From Larus michahellis (Eukaryota; Chordata; Aves; Charadriiformes; Laridae), in NCBI RefSeq assembly GCF_964199755.1, contig NC_133914.1, forward strand, positions 3,799,868 through 3,863,867: 64,000 nucleotides of DNA. The letters run 5' to 3'. Position 1 is the stretch's first letter; the number at the start of each line of letters is the position of its first letter. Both the position numbers and the translations under genes were made by a program. The notes below the pieces were generated by a model that saw nothing but the letters and a program-made list of their open reading frames with translations, made no database searches and was not told the DNA's origin. Positions 38,001 to 48,900 of this stretch are shown here, one piece after another.

Positions 38001-41000
38001 GTCAATTAAGAAGTGACACGGGCATTGTCACAACAAAGCACAATGGTTAATTCCAGCTTCTACCAACCCTGGCAGCTACTGCTTTTGTACAAGTTTATCT
38101 TGGCTCCTTGAAATCCAATTTCCATTGCTAATTTTCACCCTTTCAGTGCACCAAGGCAGCGATAAACCTGCCTCTCAGACAGGAGAGGCCATTTTGGCAA
38201 TTCAAAACCAATGGTAGCAGTGAGGACTGGTGGAATGATCCATGCAAATACAATCTTATTCCCATTGATTAGTAGTTGGTCAGCCATAAAAAAAAAAAAT
38301 ATTTAAAAAATCTACTAATTCCACTGAGGCTTTCTTATGTGTATCTGCTCAGCTATGGAAATAACACTGTCACGACCCGAGTCCAAATACAGGTGAAGAC
38401 CTCAGCACCCTTCACAGAGCCCTCAAAGCAGGATGCAAAAAGGATCTACAAGGAACTTGCCTGCTCAGTTGCTCCTTTCTACCCACGCTACCTCAGGAAT
38501 TATTCAAGACATGGCAATATAATTACTCCAAATAGCAAGCACTTGGTTGTAGCAAGCTGCACTAAACTTATAATGAAGGCTTAACAGTGTCTTGATGAGT
38601 TAGATTAAAATACTGATCTCGAATTCTCCAGCAAAGCAAGAACTGCAGGGACTCAAAAGAGCAGCATTTAAATTTCTCTTTCCCTCAACTGGGCGAAGAC
38701 TGGCCAAGAATTAGACTCTGTGGTCATTTGCAGAAAGATCTTAGGTCGGCTCGTGGCAGTTACACAACAGAAATCATGGTCATAAAGAAGCCAAATTGCT
38801 TCTTTAAGAAAAAAATGGAACTGCCATACTGTCAGTCTATCATCGCTTAGATACTTTCTCATGTGCCTGTCTGTACCATATTCCCCACCCTTCATCAGGC
38901 TTTTATCTTTTCATTTACATTACTAGGCAGGGACTGCCTTTTTATATCTCTGTACAGCACCTTGCAAAACAAAACTGAGCCTTAGCTCCAGCTGGGAACT
39001 GTGAGCGCTACTGAAATACAAGTAATGACCTCAACTTCGGTGCGCAGGTCCCTTACCAATATACCTAGACAAGCCCAAAGGGGACAATTTAGCTGGGAGA
39101 GGGAACGGTTAATCTGGCATAGCCTTTGTGCTGAGACTGACCTAAACAAACTAAGCCACAGCCGTTGCAGGAGCAGCTTATATTCCTGGTGGGAAACACG
39201 CTGAGACTCACCACCTCACTGTCAGAAACCACAAATGGCAGCAGCAGCAGCAGTTTTCTACGCTCGGCTGCATTCAGACCTGCGCTTTGGATGCAAAAGC
39301 TTCAATGCGCTGTAGCCAGCCCCCAGAAACATTCCTTATGTTCTCACTGCAATCTCTTCTTCTGTCTGAGACGTTAAAGCAAATGCCTTACCCAACATTG
39401 ACAACAAAGCCGACTTCGGGGTACTCGCATTCTTCTCAGACCTTGGTGACGGCTCAGGGAAGCACGAGGAGACTGCCAGACCAAAGTAAGCTCCAAACAG
39501 GTGAACATGCATCATGCCAACATCATCTGGAACCTGTATCAACAGAATAACCAAGTTTGTCGTTTGTTTCATCCCACAGGAAGCCTTTGGTGCAGTTCCT
39601 GATACAGTTGCTCATGTGATCTCCCTATAAACAATTTATTTTCACAGTCCCTCGGTTTATGTACGAGTTATTAATGCGAGATTAACTTCTCTGAATTCAA
39701 TGTAGCTCATAAACACACAATTCATATACGGAGAGTTTGGGGCATGTTTACATTGTACGTTAAATGCAGGTCTGACATATAGAGTATGCAGGGCTTGGAG
39801 TCCGATGTCCTTAAGTATAGTCCCAAAGTCAGACTTCATCTCTTAATGAAAACATAGCCACAATCTAACCGAGATGAGATAAAACACACTGATGTTGCTG
39901 TCAGCAGAGCACTAACAAACCACCCAAAGGCAATATTCAAGAGTCCCAGTGAAGTTTTCCCCGATGTGCCTGGAAATCATACTACGGTACCTGCAGGTAC
40001 ATTCTGTTGATCCATCTGCTCATATGGAAAACTATTATCTCCACAACTGTCATCAGAATTAATTGCACAGGATTAGTCTTCCCAAGAACAGCTCCAGTGG
40101 AGATGACCACAGCAGTTATACTCACAGCAGCCTTTGTTATTCTGCAATAAAAGAAAGAAAGAAAGAAAAATCTGTACCAGGACCACACCAGCACCAATAA
40201 AGGAAGAATGCCAGACAGTAAAATGTACTTAAAACCCCAAAGCCTTATAAAATGCCTGCAAATACGACTGTGCTAATTTGCAAATAGGTTCACATAACCG
40301 GGCATTACCCTCCACAAACAGCAATCAGCAGTTCTAGATTATTCCAATTCTAAACGAACTAATTACCTTTTCAGACCATCTTCGTGTGGTATTTCAAGAA
40401 GGAAATAAAATAAATTTTCTATCAGCACAGAGCATTGGACACCAAGTACAACGATCAGGAGGTTGAATCCAGTGCTGCTAAACCCATATCTTTTCAGAAA
40501 TGTCAGGAAAAAGCCAAATCCAAAAATTACCATGTGGTTGACATCTTGAAAAGCTGCATGACAGAAAAGACCAAGACAGCAGTGACATTATTAATGCAAA
40601 CTGGATTTCTGGTTAAAAAATAAATTTAAAAAATCACAATTAACTAAGTAGACTTCAGATAAAATTCAGGTGCCATTATTATTTAGTACTTGTAAAGAAT
40701 TACAGAGCTTATAAGTAATCAGAAAAACAATATCTTTGACGCTGAATTTAATTTTACAAAGGGATCAGAATGGATGCCATAGGATGGGGGTTGAGGGGTC
40801 AAAAATCAGGACGGCAATGAAGTACATTTAATCAATGGAATTTGGATATTCATTTTTCCTGAGGTGAATTTAAAGAGCTTAAGTTGGACTTTTCAGGAAG
40901 AGTTACTGCGAACTAGTGCTGATTCATTCCTTGAGGGCATTAAGGGAAGACATGAGTTACAAAGAGAAACCCCTATGATGTCCTCATCTGGGTAGAAGGA

Positions 41001-41913
41001 ACGGGAACAGAAATAGCAGTACAAGTAGTTCAATATGGTTACCAGCCCCATTTCAGAAAAGGCAGAGGCTGTTCAAGGTACAAGCTCTTGGATCTCTAGG
41101 CCTGGAAGCGTCCCCTGGGACATGCTAACGGTCATACCCTCGTATGGTTGTGCTGGCCTCTACACACAGGAAAATATCAAACTGCCAGTAAGCAGATCTC
41201 ATTTTTCGAGCTATAAAACAGGGAGAGGAATACAAGAATGTCATGACGATTAATCAGCTCATATTCGCACAACACTGTAAATACATTGCACACTATGGCC
41301 GTAGCATAATCTGCTAACACATTGCTTTGATCGATGCACAAAATACATCTCCAGAATATATTTAAACCCTTAATTCCACTGTATTAACTTCATTTATTTA
41401 CATCAAGCATTCAAATGGAAAATACTGCCATCCTGAATTCTTACTTTTTAGCACAACATCTTTGTATGCCAAGACCTCACAGAGTTCGGCACTTAACACG
41501 GAGCAGTGCCTGCCGTCAAAAGTTTGTTACGTTCGTAAGAGTCAAGATTACCACAAACAGGCAGCAGAGAACAGACCACCACTTATGTCTTCTTTCACTG
41601 TCTTTGTTTTGATATAAACAAATGCACACCATACATGGCAAGGTAGGGTACTTAAAAGGGCGGTAAAACATTCTACTTCTCACTAACAAATACACAAAAT
41701 TGCCGAATCCCATCTCTACTGCACTGCAAAACAAAAGCACACATTAACCCTTCCATTCACAGCAAGGCTGCCAATCTTACCGGCGTAGGAGACCGTTGAT
41801 CTGGATTCATCACCATGTGAGAACAAAAAGTAAAAGAGGACGATGAAGACAGCTTCCAGAAAAAGGATTAGCCATGGCACGTTGTTTCGGAAGTTGCGGT
41901 AATTAGAAGACAT
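32024..41913 (-). CDS. RHCE: RH blood-group protein (RHCE/RHD orthologue)
   Basis: Ten core exons: 41913-41781, 40553-40367, 40141-39991, 39533-39392, 36726-36566, 36264-36127, 35889-35759, 33967-33888, 32747-32674 and 32050-32024. They join in frame to 407 aa (human 417). Exons 2, 3, 6, 8, 9 and 10 have the sizes I know for mammalian RH (187, 151, 138, 80, 74 and 27 coding nt). Landmarks are [85 protein letters not shown] and the C terminus FPHLAVGF. It is a 12-span Rh/Amt-family membrane protein expected in the erythrocyte Rh complex with RHAG. The first channel His is retained (H168) but the second is Phe (F323), so ammonium transport by this subunit is doubtful. An optional exon may exist at 35269-35352. 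The single RH copy may equally be called RHD. Confidence 0.95.
34002..34880 (-). mobile_element. CR1 LINE, 5'-truncated, in RH intron
   Basis: Minus-strand CR1: the 3' tail (plus-strand AGAATCATAGAATCATAG) starts at about 34,002, and the body carries an uninterrupted 268-codon frame (34878-34072) for the C-terminal part of the CR1 reverse transcriptase. The lack of stops suggests a relatively young insertion. It is truncated at about 34,880. It lies in the same orientation as the RH transcript, ending 34 bp before the exon 8 acceptor. Confidence 0.92.
35269..35352 (-). CDS. RHCE: Candidate optional 84-nt exon of RH
   Basis: Between RH exons 7 and 8 an open segment ends at a good donor (GG|GTAAGG at 35269/35268). 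It begins after an AG (GGGCAAG|AATG) at 35352. Its phase (2 in, 2 out) fits both neighbours, so inclusion adds 28 residues in frame (about [17 protein letters not shown]..., ending ERLG before LGYSVMF). It would lengthen the loop between the last two membrane spans, where RHBG/RHCG also have longer loops. The acceptor has a weak pyrimidine tract, so the exon may be fortuitous. Confidence 0.4.
36727..39391 (-). other. RH intron 4
   Basis: A 2.7-kb GT-AG intron between RH exons 4 and 5. No transposon or secondary gene was recognised. It contains one CTCF-like word (37743-37756). Open frames within it lack splice partners. Confidence 0.7.
37743..37756 (+). promoter_or_regulatory. Weaker CTCF-like motif
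   Basis: CCAGCAGAGGGAAG matches the CTCF core except for A in place of the final conserved C of GGC. It lies in RH intron 4, in the same orientation as the SYF2-promoter motif. Confidence 0.25.
40151..40170 (+). repeat. (GAAA)n microsatellite
   Basis: A short run of about five GAAA units immediately outside RH exon 3, so its minus-strand (TTTC)n forms the polypyrimidine tract of the exon 3 acceptor. Length variation here could affect splicing. Confidence 0.7.
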
Positions 41914-42080
41914 CGTGCACTAGACTACATTAAACACAAACACATTAATATTTTTTTCTATAAAAATACTCCAGTAACCTCAAGCCAATAGAAATGGAGG
42001 TGTGGGGGGGCAGGAATAAAAACTCAGAGAGATAAAAAGCCCAAGACACGTCAGCAAGGAACAGTTCCTTATCTGTGCCA
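41914..42080 (-). promoter_or_regulatory. RH proximal promoter with erythroid motifs
   Basis: Reading toward the RH start codon (minus strand): AGATAAG (42074-42068), a GATA word (plus strand AGATAA at 42030-42035), a CACCC-type box (plus strand GGTGTGGGG, 41999-42007) and an inverted CCAAT (41985-41989). GATA1 plus KLF1/CACCC sites within 165 bp of the ATG are the usual composition of erythroid promoters. There is no CpG island here, unlike at the four neighbouring genes. Confidence 0.5.
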
Positions 42081-44040
42081 TGTCAGGGGCCCAAACTTAC
42101 CACAACTGACATAGACTGAACTCAAAAAGTACTCATGAACGCAGACGTACCAAGCTGTCACTACTGTAATGCGCCAGGATACCATCCACACACCACTTCA
42201 GCTGCTGTTGAGCCTTGCGTATCAGCTAAACGGCAAGCAACGAAGAAGACCGACTCATAAGTAGGGTGTTGAAGTTTATGCAAAATCATTATTTATTTAC
42301 ATTGCTCTTATCCTTCCTAAACTCAAGACTCTTCATGAAAAGGTTGGGGAAGGTCCTGTGAGATTCTCAATGCGATTCTCCGGCTGGTTAGGCAATAGCT
42401 CTACGCCCATGTCCCACAGCAAACCCTCTCATATGTGATGAATACAACACAACGCCAGAGAATCAAGATTCTCTGGACGCACAGATGTGGTGCAGCATTT
42501 CCCACGCTACTTGTGAGATTAGTCTATTGCTTAGAGCATGGCTCTGGAAACAGCTACAGTGAACACTCTGGAAGACCTTGGTTAATCCCCAGGCCAGGAA
42601 GCTGCAGGCTTTTAATTGAGAATGAAACCACAGACCTACACCCTCCTGGTTCTTTCTTTAATTCAGATCCAACCTTCATCCAGAAGTGTATCAACTTCTA
42701 TTACCACATTGTGGCTACGAGGTAACCATGGCCTTATGGGTTCAGAGCATTTTAGTAAGACACAAGCTTTTTTTATTTGTTGTTATTGTTTTTTATAAAG
42801 CAGGAGCCATTAGAGTGAGCATTTCATGCACAGGAGCAGGGCTATACGGTGGAAGCTAACTATGTTCAGTGTATCCCTATGAACAGACATCATAACTCGT
42901 TAGATAAGATTATATGGTTGTTGAGGACAATTTATGAATCCATAATATGAACATAACTGTCTTCTCAGTATTCACCCTACTTTTGGTAAACTGAACCCTT
43001 CTTTGTTCAGGTAGTCCAGAAGATTAAAGTATGGTAATTAAAGCTCAGACTTTCTACTTTAAGGCTACTTCAAACTGAGTGCTGGGTTGCATGCTGGGGT
43101 TTGAGATGGTAACAGCGCATACAAATGGGTAGAAAGCCACCTACTGGTGACAGAAATATGTACCAGACAAACACAAATACAGAAAAATTCCAGTTCGCTT
43201 ATATTTTAGGACATTGCTCCCGCAAACCCAGGCATATGGCACAATAGCGTTTTTCAAGCCATCTGAGAAAGGTTTGCATTTGTGGTGATAAATTGCACCT
43301 TCCTCACGTGCAGTTCTCAAATTGCTTTAACAGCTTTTACTTAGGCCTAATAAAACAGTAAGTTAAGAATCCTTACCCTCATTTCAGAAACAACATTTAA
43401 AGGACTTCCCCAGACGTACAGAGCGCTGCCCCGACTTCAGCCAGACCTACATTCTGCTCCTTCTCACGGGAATTCTGTGATCATGGGGGTAATTCAGCCA
43501 GAACCAGAACGCCTGGTAAATTTTCTCTAGATAAGAGAAAGGTAACAGCAACTTAGAAACGGATTTATCTAACTGACGCAGTGTCTTTGTGTGATATATA
43601 AATGCAATGTATCTAATTAGTTTTCATCTGTTTCCTGCAAGACAAACCCTTAGGACTCGTACTCGGGGTAAGAACGACCCAGAACCCTTCCCACCATTTC
43701 GCCTTGGTCAAACGAACACAATTCTTCTGACACTCGTTACCAAATCCCCTGTCGGCATTAACACTCAGCTAAAATACACCAAAAGCTAGGAATTTACCCA
43801 AGTTTTTCCCTCAGGATGACATGCTACACTCTAAGTGCTGATACTCAGATTTCCAGCTTAAACTCCCTCCCAGACAGACAGTGATCTCAGAACAGGTGAA
43901 ATACAAAATAACTTTCAAATCAGAGCTCCGCTGCCAGCCGAACGGACCCATCGACACAGCCATGGGGACCAGCCGCCTCACATACATTCCTCCGCGCCTG
44001 TTTTAACGCCATATCCGCACCCACACTCTGCAGGCTCAGC
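42081..44040. other. Spacer between RH and MACO1 promoters
   Basis: AT-balanced single-copy DNA. No gene or transposon was recognised. It holds one CTCF-type motif (43136-43147). Confidence 0.6.
43136..43147 (-). promoter_or_regulatory. CTCF-type motif, minus orientation
   Basis: The minus strand reads CCAGTAGGTGGC, a full match to the CTCF core CC-A-S-Y-AG-R-K-GGC. The orientation is opposite to the SYF2-promoter motif at 17,897, so the two point toward each other across SYF2, RSRP1, TMEM50A and RH. Confidence 0.5.
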
Positions 44041-44079
44041 GTGACCCTTGCTCGGGGAGGCCCGTTATCCCCCAGAGAG

Positions 44080-45960
44080 GTGAGGCAGGCCCGTGGCACC
44101 CAGCCCAGCCCCGGGCGAGGCCAGAGAAGACGAGGGATGACGGAGAGGCGCGGCCTGCCCTGGCTGCCACCACCCTCCTGTCAGCCAAAGGGCGGGCTGT
44201 GGGGCCGGGGCCGGCCTCCCCTCAGGTTCGGAGGCCACCATCGGTTTCCTCACGGTTTCCACGGTCCAAAGGGGGTTAAAGGCCTTGGGGCGGGCGCTCT
44301 GCGGAGCGTCCCCCGTGTGAGGAGGCCCAAAGCGCGGCCCCGGGCCTCGAACCGGCGGCCACACAGGGAGGGGGCGGTGCCCGGCCGTGACTAGGCAGCC
44401 CCGCGCGGCGGCAGCGGCGGGACGGCCTCGCCCCGCCCCTCGCCTCCCATTGGCTGAACACCCGCCCCTCCCAGCAGGCCTCCCTTAGGGACTAGCCTTC
44501 CATTGGCCGAAGGCCGTCTCCCCTCACGGCCTCTGATTGGCCCATCTCCAGCCACCGTCCGTCTTTGGGCCGATCGGGGAAAAAAAAACCGCCTCCCCCC
44601 GTTTCCTGCCTCGCGATTGGGCCGATGGCTTGTCACTCTGTTGTATACGTCCTTTATTGGCTGGAAGAGTCCGTCAGTCACTCCGAGGGTTTTTTTGCCA
44701 CCCTCCGGCGAGGCATTGCCACAGGACCGCGCTGTGGGGGAAGCGCAGAGCGCGACGAGCTGCCTCCTGTTGCCTTTGCACCCTGAGACTGAGCTTTCCC
44801 TTTCCCAGTAGCCTATTTGTCAGCGAGGTTGTCAATCAAGCGTGAGGGGCGGTACTTGAGTGCTACGGTGACAGAGGAAATTGAGCCCTCCTTCTTCCGT
44901 TTCCGAATGGATAGCTGAGCTGTCCTTTTATTTCTATTTGTCTGTGTTATTGGGCGGTCTTGCTGTCGATCACAAAGCGGGGCGGGAGCCAGCCAGAAGG
45001 ACAGTAGGCGGGAGAAGAACAAAGCCTGCTCAGTGATTGGCCCACAAACCATCAATTCACGGATCCTTGTCTTTGACTGGCTCTCGCGGCCGTCAATCAA
45101 GCCCGTGGGCGGGCCAACCCGTAGCGTGGGGCGGGACCAACTTTCTGATGCGGCGATGGGCCTTCTCGGCCGTCCGTCTGCCTTTCCCCGCTGCCGATTG
45201 GCTGAACGCGCCGTCATTCCGGCAGGATCAGCCGCTTGATTGGGCCGCGCCGGGGAAGGTGGGGCGTTGCGCGGCGGCTGCGCGGGGGGACGCGGCGGGG
45301 AGGGACGGACCAGGAATTATTTTTATTTCTTTGTTTCCCGGGGAAAAAAAAAAAAAAATTAACCCCCCAAAAATTATAAAAAAAAAGCCCCGCGCGAGGG
45401 AACCCCCCGCGGGGGCGGATGGTGCTGCCGTGAGCGGGGCCGGGCCGGGGCAGCGCGGGGCCGGGGCGCACGGCGGGGCCGGCCGGGCCGGGCAGGGCCG
45501 GACCGGAGGCGGCCGGGAGGATGAAGCGGCGGAGCGCGGACTGCAGCAAACTGCGGCGGCCCCTCAAGCGGAACCGCATCACCGAGGGCATCTACGGCAG
45601 GTACCGAGCGGGAAATGGCGGGGGGGACAGGGGGGGAACGCGCCGCCGCCGCCCCGGTCCCCGCGCACCCCCCCGTCTCCTCAGCGGGTCCCCGCCCCCC
45701 CTCCCCTGTCAGCGGGGCCGCGACATGGCGGCCTGTGTCCCCTCAGGCGCTGCCCCGCCCCGCGGCCTGGTCGCGCCGCCGCTAGGCCGCACCGACCCCT
45801 CCGCCGGGCGCTGCCGGGCCCCGGGGCCGGGGGAGAGCGCGGGGGGAGCTGCTGGCCAAGGTCCTGTCGGCGCTGCCGGGAGGAAGCGGCGGGGGGAGGC
45901 CTCGCCGCCTTGGCTCCCCCTTTCCCGGAGGTCCCCCCCTTTTCCCAGAGGTGCTAAGGC
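44080..45960 (+). promoter_or_regulatory. CpG-island promoter of MACO1
   Basis: A long CpG-rich segment from upstream of the CCAAT array through MACO1 exon 1 and into intron 1. It has no TATA box and has repeated GGGCGG words. The 80-nt first coding exon lies near its centre. Confidence 0.7.
44449..45243 (+). promoter_or_regulatory. Array of nine inverted CCAAT boxes
   Basis: ATTGG occurs at 44449, 44502, 44536, 44616, 44656, 44949, 45036, 45197 and 45239, all in the same orientation; no CCAAT is seen on the plus strand. Several are embedded in related words, such as GATTGGCTGAA followed by CCGTCAnTC, suggesting a decayed tandem duplication. These are likely NF-Y sites. Confidence 0.6.
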
Positions 45961-48900
45961 TGTAGGGATCGACGAGGGCAGGGGCTGCCTCTCCGCAGCC
46001 CGGTTTTCACGTGGTGGGGAAGGCGGCTGTGCCGTGGGCTCTGCGGTGGCAGCAGAGGAGAGCCACGGGTGCAGCGGCGGGCGATGCGAGTGAGGAGTCG
46101 TGTGGGTCGCGCCTGGAGCAGGGACGGATGGCCTTCTGGTGGGAACACAGTGGGTGTCCGGCTCCTCTCTGACCTGCGAAATGAGAAAGGAAACCGTAGT
46201 GAAGTGAGAGCCACGATCTTAGGTGCGGGATGTACCTCACTGGTGTCTGGGAACAAAAGCACGCTTTCCAGGTGTTACACACCAAAACATAGATTCCTAA
46301 GCATCTGCTTGTTCTGAGCGTATTTTAAAGAGTATTTTAGAGGTCTGCCTTCCTGAGTATCTAAGTATGCCAAGCTTTGTCTGAAATACAATAATTATCT
46401 ATTTCTGAATAAATAGGAGTTTGTTTTATTAGAAGCTGTAAAAGCTGGCTTTCGAAAGTTACAGTAAGCATGATGTCCCATTTCTGTTTCTAGCTCAGTT
46501 GAGGTTTATATATGCAGCGGCTGGAAACTTGAGCAAACTTAGACAATGCAGATGTTAGCTTTGCATAAGGCAAGCAGTTGCTAGTGAGCTCTGACAGTGA
46601 GAAAATGTGCTGCTTATCCCAGTCGTAGTGAATCTCTGCTGAAAAGTAGAGGGCATCTTGTTGCTCTAGACTCCCAGGTTTTGAGAAAACGATGCTTGGA
46701 GTGTTAAAGAAAAAGCATCCGTTGCTTAGAAGTTAATATTTAAGATGACTAGTCTTAGGAAAATGATTCAAATGTAAGCAATTCCTTATATAATTACTTA
46801 GTTTTCAAAAGTCATTCAAAATCATATGCTCTCCATTCCCTTTGAGGTGACTGGCTGGAAGAGTGGGGTCAGAGGAGGAGGGAAAACCATAAAGAGATGA
46901 GGAGAACACCTGATGATGAGTGTGTCCAGCATGTAGAGCTGTGGTAGTTGTGTGTACAGCTAATAGAGACGTCTGGCTTCTTGTACTAACTTCTGCTGGA
47001 ATGCTTTAGTTCAGAAATAGGATTTTGGGCCTTTCTTTCATGTGGCATTTCGATAAACAGAAGTAGTCAGTGACTTCAAAGTATTATCCCACAGAAAGAA
47101 AAGAGAAACTAGTGTGAAGGCTTGCCTCTGGAAATCGAACCTGAGAGAGGTACTTCTACATGGATTGTGGCTCTTTTGGTTTTGTTTTTTTTTTTTTTTT
47201 TTGCTCTCCTTTTTTCTTTTTTATATGAGAAGGAAGTTTCTCATCTATCTATAGATTTCTAAATTCTTGTGATTGCTATAGTTGTTTACTCAGCTTATCT
47301 TAATTGTCACCATCAGCTTCCACAAACCCAGTAAGTACAATTATCAGTAGGTAGCATCACAGTGTTACAAGCAAAGCAGCTAGGTTGATTGAGATGCTTA
47401 ACTCTTGTAGGATTTTTGTTTGCTTTTTAAATTAAGATCAATCTTCCCACCCTTGTTCCCTCTCCAATCACTCAATACCGAGCTGGGCACAGCTGTCACC
47501 AATAGACACTCATCAGCATAGTTGGGAGCTGCAAAGCTCAAGAGTTTTGGAGCAAGTGAAGCAATGAAAGACTTGTCCTGCAGTAAAACCCTGGTGGCAG
47601 GGTTCTCTACATGTGTAAATCTGAAGCAGATTATAAGAAGTGATAGAAAAATAATTTCTAGTCACAGACCAGAGTTAGAAATGTAAAATCCTGGGTTGCA
47701 TTGAAAAATATGAATATTCTGTCTCCCTGAATGTTAATTTTTTTTGCCAACTTCTGCAGTATTCTTTTTAACAAGTTTATCTAAGGCTTCACAACACTTC
47801 TTAATTGAAATTTTACAGCTGTAGTTTTTTAAAATACTTTCCCCAACATTCACTACCTAAATTAAATTGACTGTTTGGTCTCAGCCCTCATAAACGCTTT
47901 CAAAGTTATTCCTGACGATTCTTCCCCTGCCCCCCTAACCTTTCCCCACCGAATTTTCAACAGCTGCCCTCCCTGCTCTTCTTTAAACTGCTTTTTTCAT
48001 TCTGCTGGTTTTCCTTCCTTCTGCTTTCTGCCGTTTTTACCCCCGCCCCCCCTTTTTTTTTTTTTTTTGCCCCTTTCAGTCTAGTTTTACTCCCCATCTG
48101 CAGCTCTGAGGCCCTGCAGGCTGGGTACCAGCGCTGCCATTAGCGCCTTTGCTCCCGTGTTCTGCCACTGAAGCTTGGATGCCGGTGGTGCAGTATCGCA
48201 GCTTAAAGGGAATATTGCAACCTGTACGCTGGAAAACCTGGTGAATCCCAATCTAGTGTTATGATAAAGACTTGTGCTATTTAGAAGTATTACAGTATCT
48301 GTGGAAATAACATTATTACAGTTAAAACACAACTGTGCTTTCAACAGATCTCCAAAACCAACAAACTAATTATAGGAATCGTGAGATCTCTTGTTATTTC
48401 CACAGTGTGTGTTCAAAACTGCCTTTTCACTTTTTAAGCTACCCGTTGCCATTGTTTTACAATACTTGAGTGATTAACATCTTACACCTTTGACACTGTG
48501 CATGCATTAAAACCCTAATTGTTAATTAAAGTATTCATTGCAGCTTGTCATCAGTTAAGCAATTAAAGTTTACTTGTTACTGCTTGTTTCTAAGTCTTCC
48601 CAGTCCTCATCCTTGATGTATTTAAAACCCTTCAGCTTTATTGCTGATACTGCTTGTTTTGGCTCTACTGAGTCATATTGGCACTTGCTGCCAGTTTTGT
48701 AGCTGGTTACGTTTCGAGATGAATTCCAGATGTTATTGGCTTAACTTCCACATCAGCTGACTTCTGCTGCAAGTGGTGGATTCCCTGACAGTAGTCCTTA
48801 AATACTGTATGCTCCTTTTGTATTAGGAGGGTTTTTTTTAGCCATATATATATATTGTCCTTTATCACAGGCAGTACCTGGGCTGGCAGCCAAGTGAGTG

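Noticed and set aside
45037-45957. 306-codon frame across the MACO1 promoter
   Set aside because: Runs through the CpG island and MACO1 exon 1 in another frame; poly-A and GC-driven, no motif.
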